Assembly (NCBI GenBank): GCA_944372345.1
Contig: CALVYT010000031.1
Coordinates: 1 to 36,423, forward strand
Source of the DNA: an uncultured Clostridia bacterium
GTDB lineage: Bacteria > Bacillota > Clostridia > Christensenellales > Pumilibacteraceae
DNA length: 36,423 nt
Direction: 5' to 3'
Part shown: one piece after another, positions 14,851 through 21,622 of the stretch
How the letters are laid out: each line of letters opens with the position of its first letter
Position numbering within the stretch: the first letter of the stretch is position 1
Made by a program: the position numbers and the translations under genes
Notes under the pieces: generated by a model
The model's input: the letters and a program-made list of their open reading frames with translations, nothing else
Database searches by the model: none
Told to the model about the DNA's origin: nothing

Positions 14851-16088
14851 CCGAGCATCTCCCTTACGAGCGCGACAGCCCCCTCCGCGTCGCCGCCCTC
14901 CGCCATCACGCGCAGTACGGGCTCCGTTCCGCTCGGGCGGATAACGACCCTTCTCGCGAGCCGTTTTGCAGCGCACTCAGCGTCCGCAAGCGCTCTGCGG
15001 CAGGGCGATCCGGACAAAAGCGGTATGTCGGCGGACGCCTGCGCGTCGCACGCGAGCGTATACAGTCCGTCGGACGCGGCGAGCAGCGACACCGCGGCGG
15101 CGGAAAGTATGCCGTCGCCCGTCACGCCGCCCGCTATGTAATGCCCGCTCGGCTCTCCGCCCAGCCGCGCGCCCGTCACCCGCATCACCTCGGCTATGTT
15201 CCTGTCGCCCACGTCCGTGCGCAGCAGACGCATGCCCTGCGCGCTCAGTCGGCGTTCGAGCGCGCTGTTCGTCATCAGCGTGCCCACGACCACGCCGCCG
15301 AACGGAAAGCGCGTCAGGTTGAACAGTATCTCGTCGCCGTGGTACAGCCGTCTGCCGCACACGGCGAGTCTGTCCGCGTCCCCGTCGAACGCGAAGGAAA
15401 TATCGAACGCACCCGCCGCGGCGCACATAGCTTCGGGGTGGAGCGCGCCGCAGCGCACGTTTATGCATTCGCCGCGGCAGTCGTCGCACAGCGCGCCCGT
15501 TTCCGCGCCAAGCGCGCCGAACACCCGCTTTGCAGCTTCCGTCCCCGCGCCGCCGCCGCAGTCGAGCAGCACGCGCAGTCCGCGCAGATCGGAAGGTCTG
15601 CCCGTCGCCGCCGCCAGCTCCTTTACCCGCGCGAGCACATACTCCGCATACGCTTCCGCGCCGCCCGACCACTCGGCGCGCACTCCGCCGCCCGACACCG
15701 GCGGAGCGTTATCCATATAATACTCGACAGCCCTTTCCGCGCTCGCGGGCAGTTTGCGCCCGTCGGGAGTGAACACTTTCAGCCCGTTGTATTCGGGCGG
15801 GTTGTGCGACGCGCTTATCTCGACGCCGAACGAGCAGCCGCGCTCCGCCGTCAGCAGCGACACGGCGGGAGTGGGCAATACTCCCGCCGCGCACACGTCC
15901 GCGCCGCCCGCGGCTATACCCGCAGCGAGCGCGCCCTCTATCGCGGGACCCGACGAACGCGTATCGCGCGCCACGAACGCCCTGCCGCCGACGACCGCAG
16001 CGAGCGCTCTGCCCGCGCGGTAGGCGAGATCCTCCGTCATACCCTCGCCGTATACCCCCCTTATGCCGTCAGTTCCGAAGTACTTCAT
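14847..16088 (-). CDS. glmM: Phosphoglucosamine mutase
   Basis: It converts glucosamine-6-phosphate to glucosamine-1-phosphate for UDP-GlcNAc and peptidoglycan. The start at 16088 (MKYFGTDGIRG) matches the family N-terminus; the site GAGG lies very close to it, so the in-frame ATG at 16100 (MRRGMKYF) is an alternative. The phosphoserine is S94 in ISASHNPPEYNG, the metal loop is DGDADR (235-240), the sugar-binding GGEPSGH is present, and the C-terminal phosphate loop is RPSGTEPVLRVM. At 413 residues it is about 30 shorter than usual (about 445), mostly lost between the third and fourth domains. It is the first gene of glmM-uppP-ddl and divergent from glmS. Confidence 0.93.
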   Translation of the reverse strand: MKYFGTDGIRGVYGEGMTEDLAYRAGRALAAVVGGRAFVARDTRSSGPAIEGALAAGIAAGGADVCAAGVLPTPAVSLLTAERGCSFGVEISASHNPPEYNGLKVFTPDGRKLPASAERAVEYYMDNAPPVSGGGVRAEWSGGAEAYAEYVLARVKELAAATGRPSDLRGLRVLLDCGGGAGTEAAKRVFGALGAETGALCDDCRGECINVRCGALHPEAMCAAAGAFDISFAFDGDADRLAVCGRRLYHGDEILFNLTRFPFGGVVVGTLMTNSALERRLSAQGMRLLRTDVGDRNIAEVMRVTGARLGGEPSGHYIAGGVTGDGILSAAAVSLLAASDGLYTLACDAQASADIPLLSGSPCRRALADAECAAKRLARRVVIRPSGTEPVLRVMAEGGDAEGAVALVREMLG

Positions 16089-16179
16089 ACCTCTACGCAT
16101 ATGCCGCGCCGCGCCCGTATATGCGCGTCCGCTTGAAAAATCCGTCACGCGCTTCGGCTTTGCGGCATAAGATACGGGT

Positions 16180-17901
16180 ATGTGCGGTATCGTAGGTCAT
16201 ACGGGCAGACGGGACATTATCGCCGCTCTCGTCGAAGGATTGGAAAAGCTGGAATACAGGGGTTACGACTCCGCGGGGATCGCGCTCGCAGAAAGCGGCG
16301 GATTAAAGACGGTCAGATCGGTCGGACGCATATCCCGGCTGCGCGAAAAGCTCGCCGGCATAGTCACCGACGCGCGCTGCGGGATCGGGCACACGCGCTG
16401 GGCGACGCACGGCAAGCCGACCGAGGTCAACTGCCACCCGCACCTGTCGTTCGGACGCAGATTCGCCGTAGTGCATAACGGTATCATCGAAAACTGTCGG
16501 GAACTCCGAGCGCTATGCGAAGATCGCGGTATATCGCCCGTGTCCGACACGGACAGCGAGCTTATCGCGCACCTGCTCGAATTCAACTACGAGGGCGATC
16601 CGCTGCGCGCCGTCAGAAAAACGGCGGATATGCTTACCGGATCGTTCGCCGTCGCCGCCCTCCTCGCCGATTTCCCCGACGAGATATATGCGCTGCGCCG
16701 CACGAGCCCGCTGCTGATAGGCGTCGGGCGCGGATATACCTGCCTTGCGTCCGACGGCTGCGCGCTCGAAGCGGACTGCGTTTACTCGCTCGGCGACGGG
16801 CAGTACGCTCGGCTGACCCCGTCGGGCGCGGAATTTTACTCGCGCGGCAGACGCGTATCGCCGCGAAAGATCCCGCCGTTCGACGCGGCGCACTGCGTCC
16901 GCGGCGGCTATGAGCACTTTATGCTCAAAGAGATCTGCGAGCAGCCCGAAGCCGCCGCGAGGACCGTCGAAGCGCTGTCGGGCAGACGGCTGCGCGGCAG
17001 ACTGCTGATGATAGGCTGCGGCTCGTCGTACCACGCCGCGTTGTCCGCGCTCCCGCTCGCCGAGCGCGCGACCGGAAAGGCCGCCTGCGCGACGACCGCG
17101 GGCGAATTTCTGTGCTCGGAAAAGACTGACGGGCGCGGCAGGACGGCGGTGCTCATATCCCAGTCGGGCGAAACGGCGGACACCGTCGCCGCCGCCGAGG
17201 AAGCCGCGCGGCGGGGATATTCCGCGCTTGCCGTCGCCAACGTGCCGCGCAGTTCACTGACGCGCGTCTGCCGCAGGAGCGTGCTCACGCACGCGGGACC
17301 CGAGATCTCCGTCGCGACCACGAAGGGTTTCACGTCGCAGGCGGCGGCTCTGTCCGCCATGCTCGCTCCGCCGCCCCTTGCCGAGGAAGTGCGCAGACTG
17401 CCGTTCGCGATAGAGCGCGCGCTGAACTGCGACGGCGACGCGTCCGCCGCCGCCCGATTGCTGAAAGCTGACAAAGCGGCGTTCTTCATCGGGCGCAAGT
17501 CCGACCTCGGCACGGCTCTCGAAGGCGCGCTCAAACTACGCGAAATAACGTATATCCCCGCGTTCGGACTGAGCGCGGGAGAACTCAAACACGGCAGTAT
17601 CGCCCTAATCGAGGAGGGCACGCCCGTCGTGCTCGTGCATACCGACCCGCAGCTGAAAGACAAGTCGCTGCTGACCGCCGCCACCGTCAGAGCGCGCGGA
17701 GGGCGCGTCATCGCCGTCACGCCCGACGACGAAGTGGCAGCCGCCGCGGACCTCGCGCTGCGCATACCCGCCGTGCACCCGCTGCTCTCGCCCGCCGTCG
17801 CAGTCGTTCCCCTCCAGCTACTCGCGTACCGCGCCGCCGTCGCACTCGGTCGCGACGTCGACAAGCCGCGCAACCTCGCAAAAAGCGTCACGGTGGAGTG
17901 A
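16180..17901 (+). CDS. glmS: Glutamine--fructose-6-phosphate aminotransferase (isomerising)
   Basis: It makes glucosamine-6-phosphate from fructose-6-phosphate and glutamine, the first step to UDP-GlcNAc. The N-terminal glutaminase begins MCGIVGHTG with nucleophile C2 and has GIGHTRWATHGKP and VHNGIIENCREL. Two SIS domains follow, with CGSSYHA, ISQSGETADT and the C-terminal ELKHGSIALIEEGTPVV and DVDKPRNLAKSVTVE. At 573 residues it is slightly shorter than typical (about 600). Only 91 bases separate it from divergent glmM, too few for a normal upstream glmS ribozyme, and none is seen. No clear ribosome site precedes the ATG; a TAAGAT hexamer ends six bases upstream. Confidence 0.95.
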   Translation: MCGIVGHTGRRDIIAALVEGLEKLEYRGYDSAGIALAESGGLKTVRSVGRISRLREKLAGIVTDARCGIGHTRWATHGKPTEVNCHPHLSFGRRFAVVHNGIIENCRELRALCEDRGISPVSDTDSELIAHLLEFNYEGDPLRAVRKTADMLTGSFAVAALLADFPDEIYALRRTSPLLIGVGRGYTCLASDGCALEADCVYSLGDGQYARLTPSGAEFYSRGRRVSPRKIPPFDAAHCVRGGYEHFMLKEICEQPEAAARTVEALSGRRLRGRLLMIGCGSSYHAALSALPLAERATGKAACATTAGEFLCSEKTDGRGRTAVLISQSGETADTVAAAEEAARRGYSALAVANVPRSSLTRVCRRSVLTHAGPEISVATTKGFTSQAAALSAMLAPPPLAEEVRRLPFAIERALNCDGDASAAARLLKADKAAFFIGRKSDLGTALEGALKLREITYIPAFGLSAGELKHGSIALIEEGTPVVLVHTDPQLKDKSLLTAATVRARGGRVIAVTPDDEVAAAADLALRIPAVHPLLSPAVAVVPLQLLAYRAAVALGRDVDKPRNLAKSVTVE

Positions 17902-17922
17902 AGCGGTTTTTGCTCATTTTAT

Positions 17923-17978
17923 CGTAAATTTTCTTTCCGAACGCTTGCGTGCGGCGCGGGAAAGTGATAAAATTTACG
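17923..17978. repeat. Long inverted repeat spanning the apgM promoter
   Basis: CGTAAATTTT (17923-17932) and AAAATTTACG (17969-17978) are a perfect 10-bp inverted repeat, extended inward by CTTTCC/GGAAAG. The right arm covers the -10 box. There is no T-run, so it is an operator candidate or RNA hairpin and not an obvious glmS terminator. Confidence 0.7.
17945..17973 (+). promoter_or_regulatory. apgM promoter
   Basis: TTGCGT (17945-17950), 17 bp, TAAAAT (17968-17973), then AAAGGAG at 17981-17987 before the ATG at 17995. Confidence 0.75.
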
Positions 17979-17994
17979 CGAAAGGAGCAAACGA

Positions 17995-19203
17995 ATGAAA
18001 TATATAGTTATACTCGGCGACGGCTGGGCGGACTATCCCGACGAAAACGGGCAGACGCCGCTGTCGCTCGCCCGCAAACCCAACATAGACAAACTCGCAC
18101 GCATAAGCGTGTGCGGACTTACCAAAACCGTGCCCGACGGTATGAAGCCGGGCAGCGACGTTGCGAATATGGCGGTGATGGGCTACGACCCCGCCGTCTA
18201 TTACACGGGGCGTTCCCCCCTCGAAGCCGCGAGCATGGGCATAGAGCTCGGGAGCGACGACGTGACGTACCGCTGCAACCTCGTTTCCCTCGGCGGCGAC
18301 GGGGACTACGAAACGCTGTCGATGAAGGATTACAGCGCGGGCGAGATAGATACGCCGTCGGCGAAGAAGCTGATAGACCAACTGAACGCGTCCGGGATCG
18401 TGCCCGAGGGCTGCGAACTGCACGCGGGCGTCAGCTACCGCCACTGCCTCGTGCGCCGCGGCGGAAAAACGGGCGCGTCGCTCACTCCCCCGCACGACAT
18501 TACGGGCAGACCGATAGCCGGGTATCTTCCCTCCGGGCGGTATGCGGACGAGATACTCGCGTTCCAGAAGCGCAGCCGCGGAATACTCGCAAAGAGCGGA
18601 ATCAATGCGGAGCGCGCCGCGCGCGGCGAGAACACCGCCGACAGCTGCTGGCTGTGGGGCGAGGGCACCCGCCCCGCGTTCAAGTCCTTCCGCGAGCTGT
18701 ACGGGCTCAGCGGCGCGGTCATCAGCGCGGTCGACCTCGTCAAGGGGCTCGGTATCGTCGCGGGAATGGACTCCGTCGACGTCGAGGGCGCATGCGGAAC
18801 GATAAACACCAACTTCGCGGGCAAAGCCGCCGCCGCGCTCGAAGCGATAAAGACGCACGACTTCGTGTATATCCATATGGAAGCGCCCGACGAGTGCGGG
18901 CACCAGGGCGACAAGGCGGGCAAGATCCGCTCGATAGAGCTTATCGACGCTCTCGTCGTCGGACCGATATTCGAGGAAATGACGCGCCGCGGCGAGCGTT
19001 TCCGTATGCTGATAACGCCCGACCATCCCACTCCGCTGTCGCTGCGCACGCACGTCGCCGACCCCGTGCCGTTCGTGATGTACGACAGCGGCAAACCTGC
19101 CCGCGGCATCGAAACGTATAACGAAGGGCTGGTAAGGACCACCCGCGTCTATTTCCCGTCCGGCGTGGAAATGTTCCGCGCGTTCACCGCTCCCGACAAG
19201 TGA
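17995..19203 (+). CDS. apgM: Archaeal-type 2,3-bisphosphoglycerate-independent phosphoglycerate mutase
   Basis: A 402-residue member of the alkaline-phosphatase superfamily (COG3635) that interconverts 2- and 3-phosphoglycerate in glycolysis/gluconeogenesis. Metal ligands and nucleophile are visible: LGDGWADYP (D9), KPGSDVANMAVMGYDP with catalytic S54, IHMEAPDECGHQGD and TPDHPTPLSLRTH. Some bacterial relatives next to threonine genes have been proposed to act as homoserine kinases; no threonine gene is adjacent here, so mutase is the better call, with that doubt kept. An AAAGGAG site lies seven bases before the ATG. Confidence 0.9.
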   Translation: MKYIVILGDGWADYPDENGQTPLSLARKPNIDKLARISVCGLTKTVPDGMKPGSDVANMAVMGYDPAVYYTGRSPLEAASMGIELGSDDVTYRCNLVSLGGDGDYETLSMKDYSAGEIDTPSAKKLIDQLNASGIVPEGCELHAGVSYRHCLVRRGGKTGASLTPPHDITGRPIAGYLPSGRYADEILAFQKRSRGILAKSGINAERAARGENTADSCWLWGEGTRPAFKSFRELYGLSGAVISAVDLVKGLGIVAGMDSVDVEGACGTINTNFAGKAAAALEAIKTHDFVYIHMEAPDECGHQGDKAGKIRSIELIDALVVGPIFEEMTRRGERFRMLITPDHPTPLSLRTHVADPVPFVMYDSGKPARGIETYNEGLVRTTRVYFPSGVEMFRAFTAPDK

Positions 19204-19258
19204 GCGGCAAAACGCGAAAATCGGACAGAATAATAGAAGTTTGTATAACGTTTCCGTA

Positions 19259-19288
19259 TTGACAAAGTTACCGTAACGGTTATATAAT
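19259..19288 (+). promoter_or_regulatory. Promoter of the Dabb gene
   Basis: A perfect TTGACA (19259-19264), 18 bp, and a perfect TATAAT (19283-19288). Inside the spacer ACCGT-A-ACGGT (19270-19280) is a short perfect inverted repeat that could be an operator. Confidence 0.85.
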
Positions 19289-19343
19289 ATATCGTAATCG
19301 TTGTGACGGGAACGGAATCTTAACCTACGGAAGGTATACATAT

Positions 19344-19646
19344 ATGGTAAAACACATCGTTATGTGGAAGATCAAGGACGGCGAAGGCAATATGACGAAA
19401 GCCGAGATAATGGCGAAGATCGTCGCAGACCTCACCGACCTTAAAGACAGGATCCCCGAGATCGTCGACCTCGAAGTGGGCGCGAGCCTGACCGGCGGCG
19501 ATATGCACTACGATATGGCGCTCGCAGTCACGTTCAGACGTCTGGACGACGTTATGGTCTACGCGCAGCACCCCGACCACGTCAAAGTGTCCGACTTCAT
19601 CGCCAAAGTGCGCACGGACAGAGCGGTCGCTGACATAGAGGTCTGA
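19344..19646 (+). CDS. Dabb-family (stress-responsive A/B barrel) protein
   Basis: A 100-residue protein of the Dabb family, small ferredoxin-like barrels that dimerise. It starts MVKHIVMWKIKDG, has the helix AEIMAKIVADLTDL, strand EIVDLEVGASLTG, MHYDMALAVTFRRLDD and the closing YAQHPDHVKVSDFIAKV, all typical. The biochemical role of bacterial single-domain members is unclear, so no reaction is assigned. A GGAAGG site is nine bases upstream, the promoter is near-perfect (suggesting strong expression), and a terminator follows, so it is a single-gene unit. Confidence 0.88.
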   Translation: MVKHIVMWKIKDGEGNMTKAEIMAKIVADLTDLKDRIPEIVDLEVGASLTGGDMHYDMALAVTFRRLDDVMVYAQHPDHVKVSDFIAKVRTDRAVADIEV

Positions 19647-19666
19647 CGAGCGAAAAACGAAAGGCT

Positions 19667-19708
19667 AAACGAAAAGCGGCGAGTTTCGCCGCTTTTCGTT
19701 TGTTTTTA
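19667..19708 (+). terminator. Terminator of the Dabb gene
   Basis: AAACGAAAAGCGGCGA pairs with TCGCCGCTTTTCGTTT around GTT and is followed by GTTTTT. Confidence 0.85.
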
Positions 19709-19731
19709 CCGCTCCGCTGTTTGTTCAGCCT

Positions 19732-20007
19732 TTACCGCTCCGCTATGCCGTAAGCCTTGCCGGCGCGGTCGTAGCGCAGCCGCAGCCCACAGCATTCGCC
19801 GAGGTGTTTTTTCAGCGCGGCGATATACCGCCTGAACGTCGGCACGGATATGCCGAACTTTATGCACCCGTCCGCCACCGTCAGGTATTCCCCGCCGAGC
19901 AGAGCGTCGTACATACACAGCACGGCATACGGCTTCGCCGTCCTGCCGTTCGCCGCCTGCGACGGCTTTCTGCGCGGCGTCCTCCGCGCGCGTTTTACGT
20001 TGTTCAA
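19732..20007 (-). CDS. Small helix-turn-helix protein with a TTG start
   Basis: A 91-residue basic protein with a winged-helix-like region: YAVLCMYDALLGGEYLTVADG, then the recognition-like helix SVPTFRRYIAALKKHL, and a possible wing LRLRYDRAGKAYGI. This resembles the HTH part of transcription factors or WYL-type regulators but has no effector domain. A TTG at 20007 is chosen because GGAGGAG lies six bases upstream. The in-frame ATG at 20040 is overlapped by a perfect TATAAT and would lie before the transcription start. The arginine-rich N-terminus may help DNA binding. It faces away from the small RNA at 20247, and regulation of that promoter is an untested possibility. Confidence 0.7.
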   Translation of the reverse strand: MNNVKRARRTPRRKPSQAANGRTAKPYAVLCMYDALLGGEYLTVADGCIKFGISVPTFRRYIAALKKHLGECCGLRLRYDRAGKAYGIAER

Positions 20008-20038
20008 TGTCGTCTCCTCCGTTTTTTGTTTTCGGTTC

Positions 20039-20047
20039 ATTATACCA
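20039..20047 (-). promoter_or_regulatory. Extended -10 promoter of the small HTH gene
   Basis: On the minus strand TGGTATAAT is an extended -10 (TGn-TATAAT). No good -35 is present 17 bp upstream. It overlaps the ATG at 20040, which rules that codon out as the normal start. Confidence 0.7.
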
Positions 20048-20140
20048 CGCCCCTATATCAAAAACCGATAGCGGGACGGTTTTTTACGGGAAAATATCCG
20101 AAAAAATTTTTCGCGCCCTAAAATCGAGCAAACGTGCACT

Positions 20141-20181
20141 ATTGTGATATTTCTCTCTCCGATTGTGATGGAAATTTCACA
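20141..20181 (+). promoter_or_regulatory. Operator-like direct and inverted repeats upstream of the small RNA
   Basis: ATTGTGAT occurs at 20141-20148 and again at 20162-20169, 21 bp apart (two helical turns). The second copy is part of TGTGA-N8-TCACA (20164-20181), an inverted repeat about 30 bp upstream of the -35 at 20212. The spacing is two bases too long for a classical CRP box. Confidence 0.5.
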
Positions 20182-20211
20182 AACGGAGCGGGAAAAACTT
20201 TTCCGCCGCAC

Positions 20212-20240
20212 TTGACATATGCGGCGGTATATTGTATAAT
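20212..20240 (+). promoter_or_regulatory. Consensus promoter of an orphan small RNA
   Basis: A perfect TTGACA (20212-20217), 17 bp, and a perfect TATAAT (20235-20240). No coding gene follows before the terminator at 20302. Confidence 0.85.
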
Positions 20241-20246
20241 ATCAAG

Positions 20247-20347
20247 GAAAGTCGCGAGAGTAAGACTTTCGCTGAAATCGTATAAACGATGGTGGAAAAC
20301 GGAGAACGGTCGCAGGAAGTTTTTAGCTCGATCGTTCTCTGTTTTTT
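20247..20347 (+). ncRNA. Putative ~100-nt small RNA, family not recognised
   Basis: A transcript from the consensus promoter would begin near 20247 and end at an intrinsic terminator. It holds hairpin GAAAGTC/GACTTTC (about 20250-20274), hairpin ATCGT-ATAA-ACGAT (about 20276-20290), a single-stranded GGTGGAAAAC and the terminator stem. There is no ribosome site with a reading frame. No T-box AGGGTGG core or riboswitch signature I know is present. The next gene has its own promoter at 20441, so this is probably a trans-acting or orphan RNA and not a leader. Confidence 0.6.
20302..20347 (+). terminator. Terminator of the small RNA
   Basis: GAGAACGGTCG (20302-20312) pairs over 11 bp (one G-U) with CGATCGTTCTC (20329-20339), followed by TGTTTTTT. 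Confidence 0.85.
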
Positions 20348-20440
20348 ATTCCCCGCTTTCCCGACCGCCGCAGAGCGCGAAAAAGCGCGGCATTGCGCGA
20401 GATTTAATCAGTTTCTAATAAACTTCGCAGAGAAACGGTA

Positions 20441-20469
20441 TTGACTATGTGACGGGAATGTGATAAAAT
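20441..20469 (+). promoter_or_regulatory. Promoter of the 20476 gene, predicting a leaderless mRNA
   Basis: TTGACT (20441-20446), 17 bp, TAAAAT (20464-20469), then six bases and the ATG at 20476. There is no room for a ribosome site. Confidence 0.75.
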
Positions 20470-20475
20470 AGTGAT

Positions 20476-21558
20476 ATGGACGAGCGATACATAAACGAAA
20501 TACTCGATTATACCCTGCCCAAACTGCGCGCGGAATACGGAGGTTACACCTTTCCGCGCTCGTTTATCGCGGATATGCTCGTCAACGTGCTCGGCAGATA
20601 CCGCGCCCGCCTGACTTCGGGCGGGATCAATCCCGCGCTCTACGGCGTGCCGGCTCCCGACATCGTGAAATACATCTGCGGATACCATTACGCGTTCACC
20701 TGCAACACGGACGACGCGGGCAGGATCGCTGCGACGCACGACGCGGCATACCGCGAACGGCTCGTTGCGGACGTGACGGAATCCGTTTTCATACTCGAAA
20801 ACATCAAGACGAGCGCAAAACGCATAATCAACGAATACAATCCCGTATACTGCCGCTTCAACATAATGCTCGACTATCTGCTCGCCGTCGGCGTCAAAGC
20901 CAACGCCGCGGAAAAGGAGCACACGAACAAGGCGGTGTATAAGCTGTTTGAAACGGCTTTCTTAAAGCTCAAAGGCATTATGATGCTCGTCGCGCGCGGG
21001 CTGGAAAAGGAAGCCATAGTCGTATGGCGCAGCCTGCACGAGCTCGAATGCGTCATATCCGTGCTCTGCAAATACGGAAAAGACGTCATCGAGGAGTTTG
21101 AAACGTTCGACAGGTTCAGCGAACCGGACAAGATGGACGAAAAGACGCGCGCGGACTACGACGAAAAGACGCAGAAGTTCGGCATCAACCTCAAAAACGC
21201 CAACGAGGTGGATCATTTCGAAAACTACGGCTGGATGGGCGCTGTACCCGACCTGCAGCTGACGAAATGGAACCTCAATTTCCGCTTCCTCGAAGACCTT
21301 GCGGGGCTGGCGGAAAAATACAAGGAATACCAGGTCGCCTGCGACGCTTCGCATATGAACGCGAAGATACTCAAATGGAACAAGCGCAAGGTGCTCGAAT
21401 TCGTCGTCAAACGCTGTTTCAATTCCAATCTGCTGCTGGTGACGAAGTATATGGATTTTCTGACGAAGAACGGCGCGTCGGCGGACGCGAAGTTCGCGAG
21501 CAAGATGATAGGAGATCTGAAAACCGTCATAGACGTGTTTTTCAAGGAAGGACAGTGA
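20476..21558 (+). CDS. Conserved protein of unknown function, possibly DUF5677-like
   Basis: A 360-residue soluble, mostly helical protein. The centre, MLVARGLEKEAIVVWRSLHELECVISVL, resembles the core of DUF5677 proteins (a long helix with an R-S-x-x-E pattern), but I am not certain of the family. No signal peptide or membrane helix is evident. The C-terminal third is rich in charged helices. The gene stands alone: its promoter gives a predicted leaderless mRNA, and a 9-bp GCCGCGGCG/CGCCGCGGC hairpin without a T-run lies between it and the next gene. DUF5677 proteins are often found in defence or accessory contexts, but nothing else here supports such a role. Confidence 0.6.
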   Translation: MDERYINEILDYTLPKLRAEYGGYTFPRSFIADMLVNVLGRYRARLTSGGINPALYGVPAPDIVKYICGYHYAFTCNTDDAGRIAATHDAAYRERLVADVTESVFILENIKTSAKRIINEYNPVYCRFNIMLDYLLAVGVKANAAEKEHTNKAVYKLFETAFLKLKGIMMLVARGLEKEAIVVWRSLHELECVISVLCKYGKDVIEEFETFDRFSEPDKMDEKTRADYDEKTQKFGINLKNANEVDHFENYGWMGAVPDLQLTKWNLNFRFLEDLAGLAEKYKEYQVACDASHMNAKILKWNKRKVLEFVVKRCFNSNLLLVTKYMDFLTKNGASADAKFASKMIGDLKTVIDVFFKEGQ

Positions 21559-21576
21559 CCGATCACGGTCAGCCGA

Positions 21577-21598
21577 GCCGCGGCGACAGCGCCGCGGC
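21577..21598 (+). other. Intergenic hairpin without T-run
   Basis: GCCGCGGCG-ACAG-CGCCGCGGC is a perfect 9-bp stem between the 20476 gene and the reductase gene. Without a T-run it may partly attenuate or stabilise a shared transcript. Confidence 0.5.
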
Positions 21599-21622
21599 AT
21601 TGTCATACAAAAAGGAGCTTTT

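Noticed and set aside
16089..16179. A glmS ribozyme upstream of glmS
   Set aside because: The gap to divergent glmM is only 91 bases and no ribozyme core is visible.
20164..20181. A CRP/FNR box upstream of the small RNA
   Set aside because: TGTGA and TCACA are 8 bases apart rather than 6, so it is kept only as a generic operator-like repeat.
20276..20347. A T-box leader, suggested by GGTGG before the terminator
   Set aside because: The conserved AGGGTGGNACCGCG core and a specifier-loop stem are absent, and no aminoacyl-tRNA synthetase or amino-acid gene follows.
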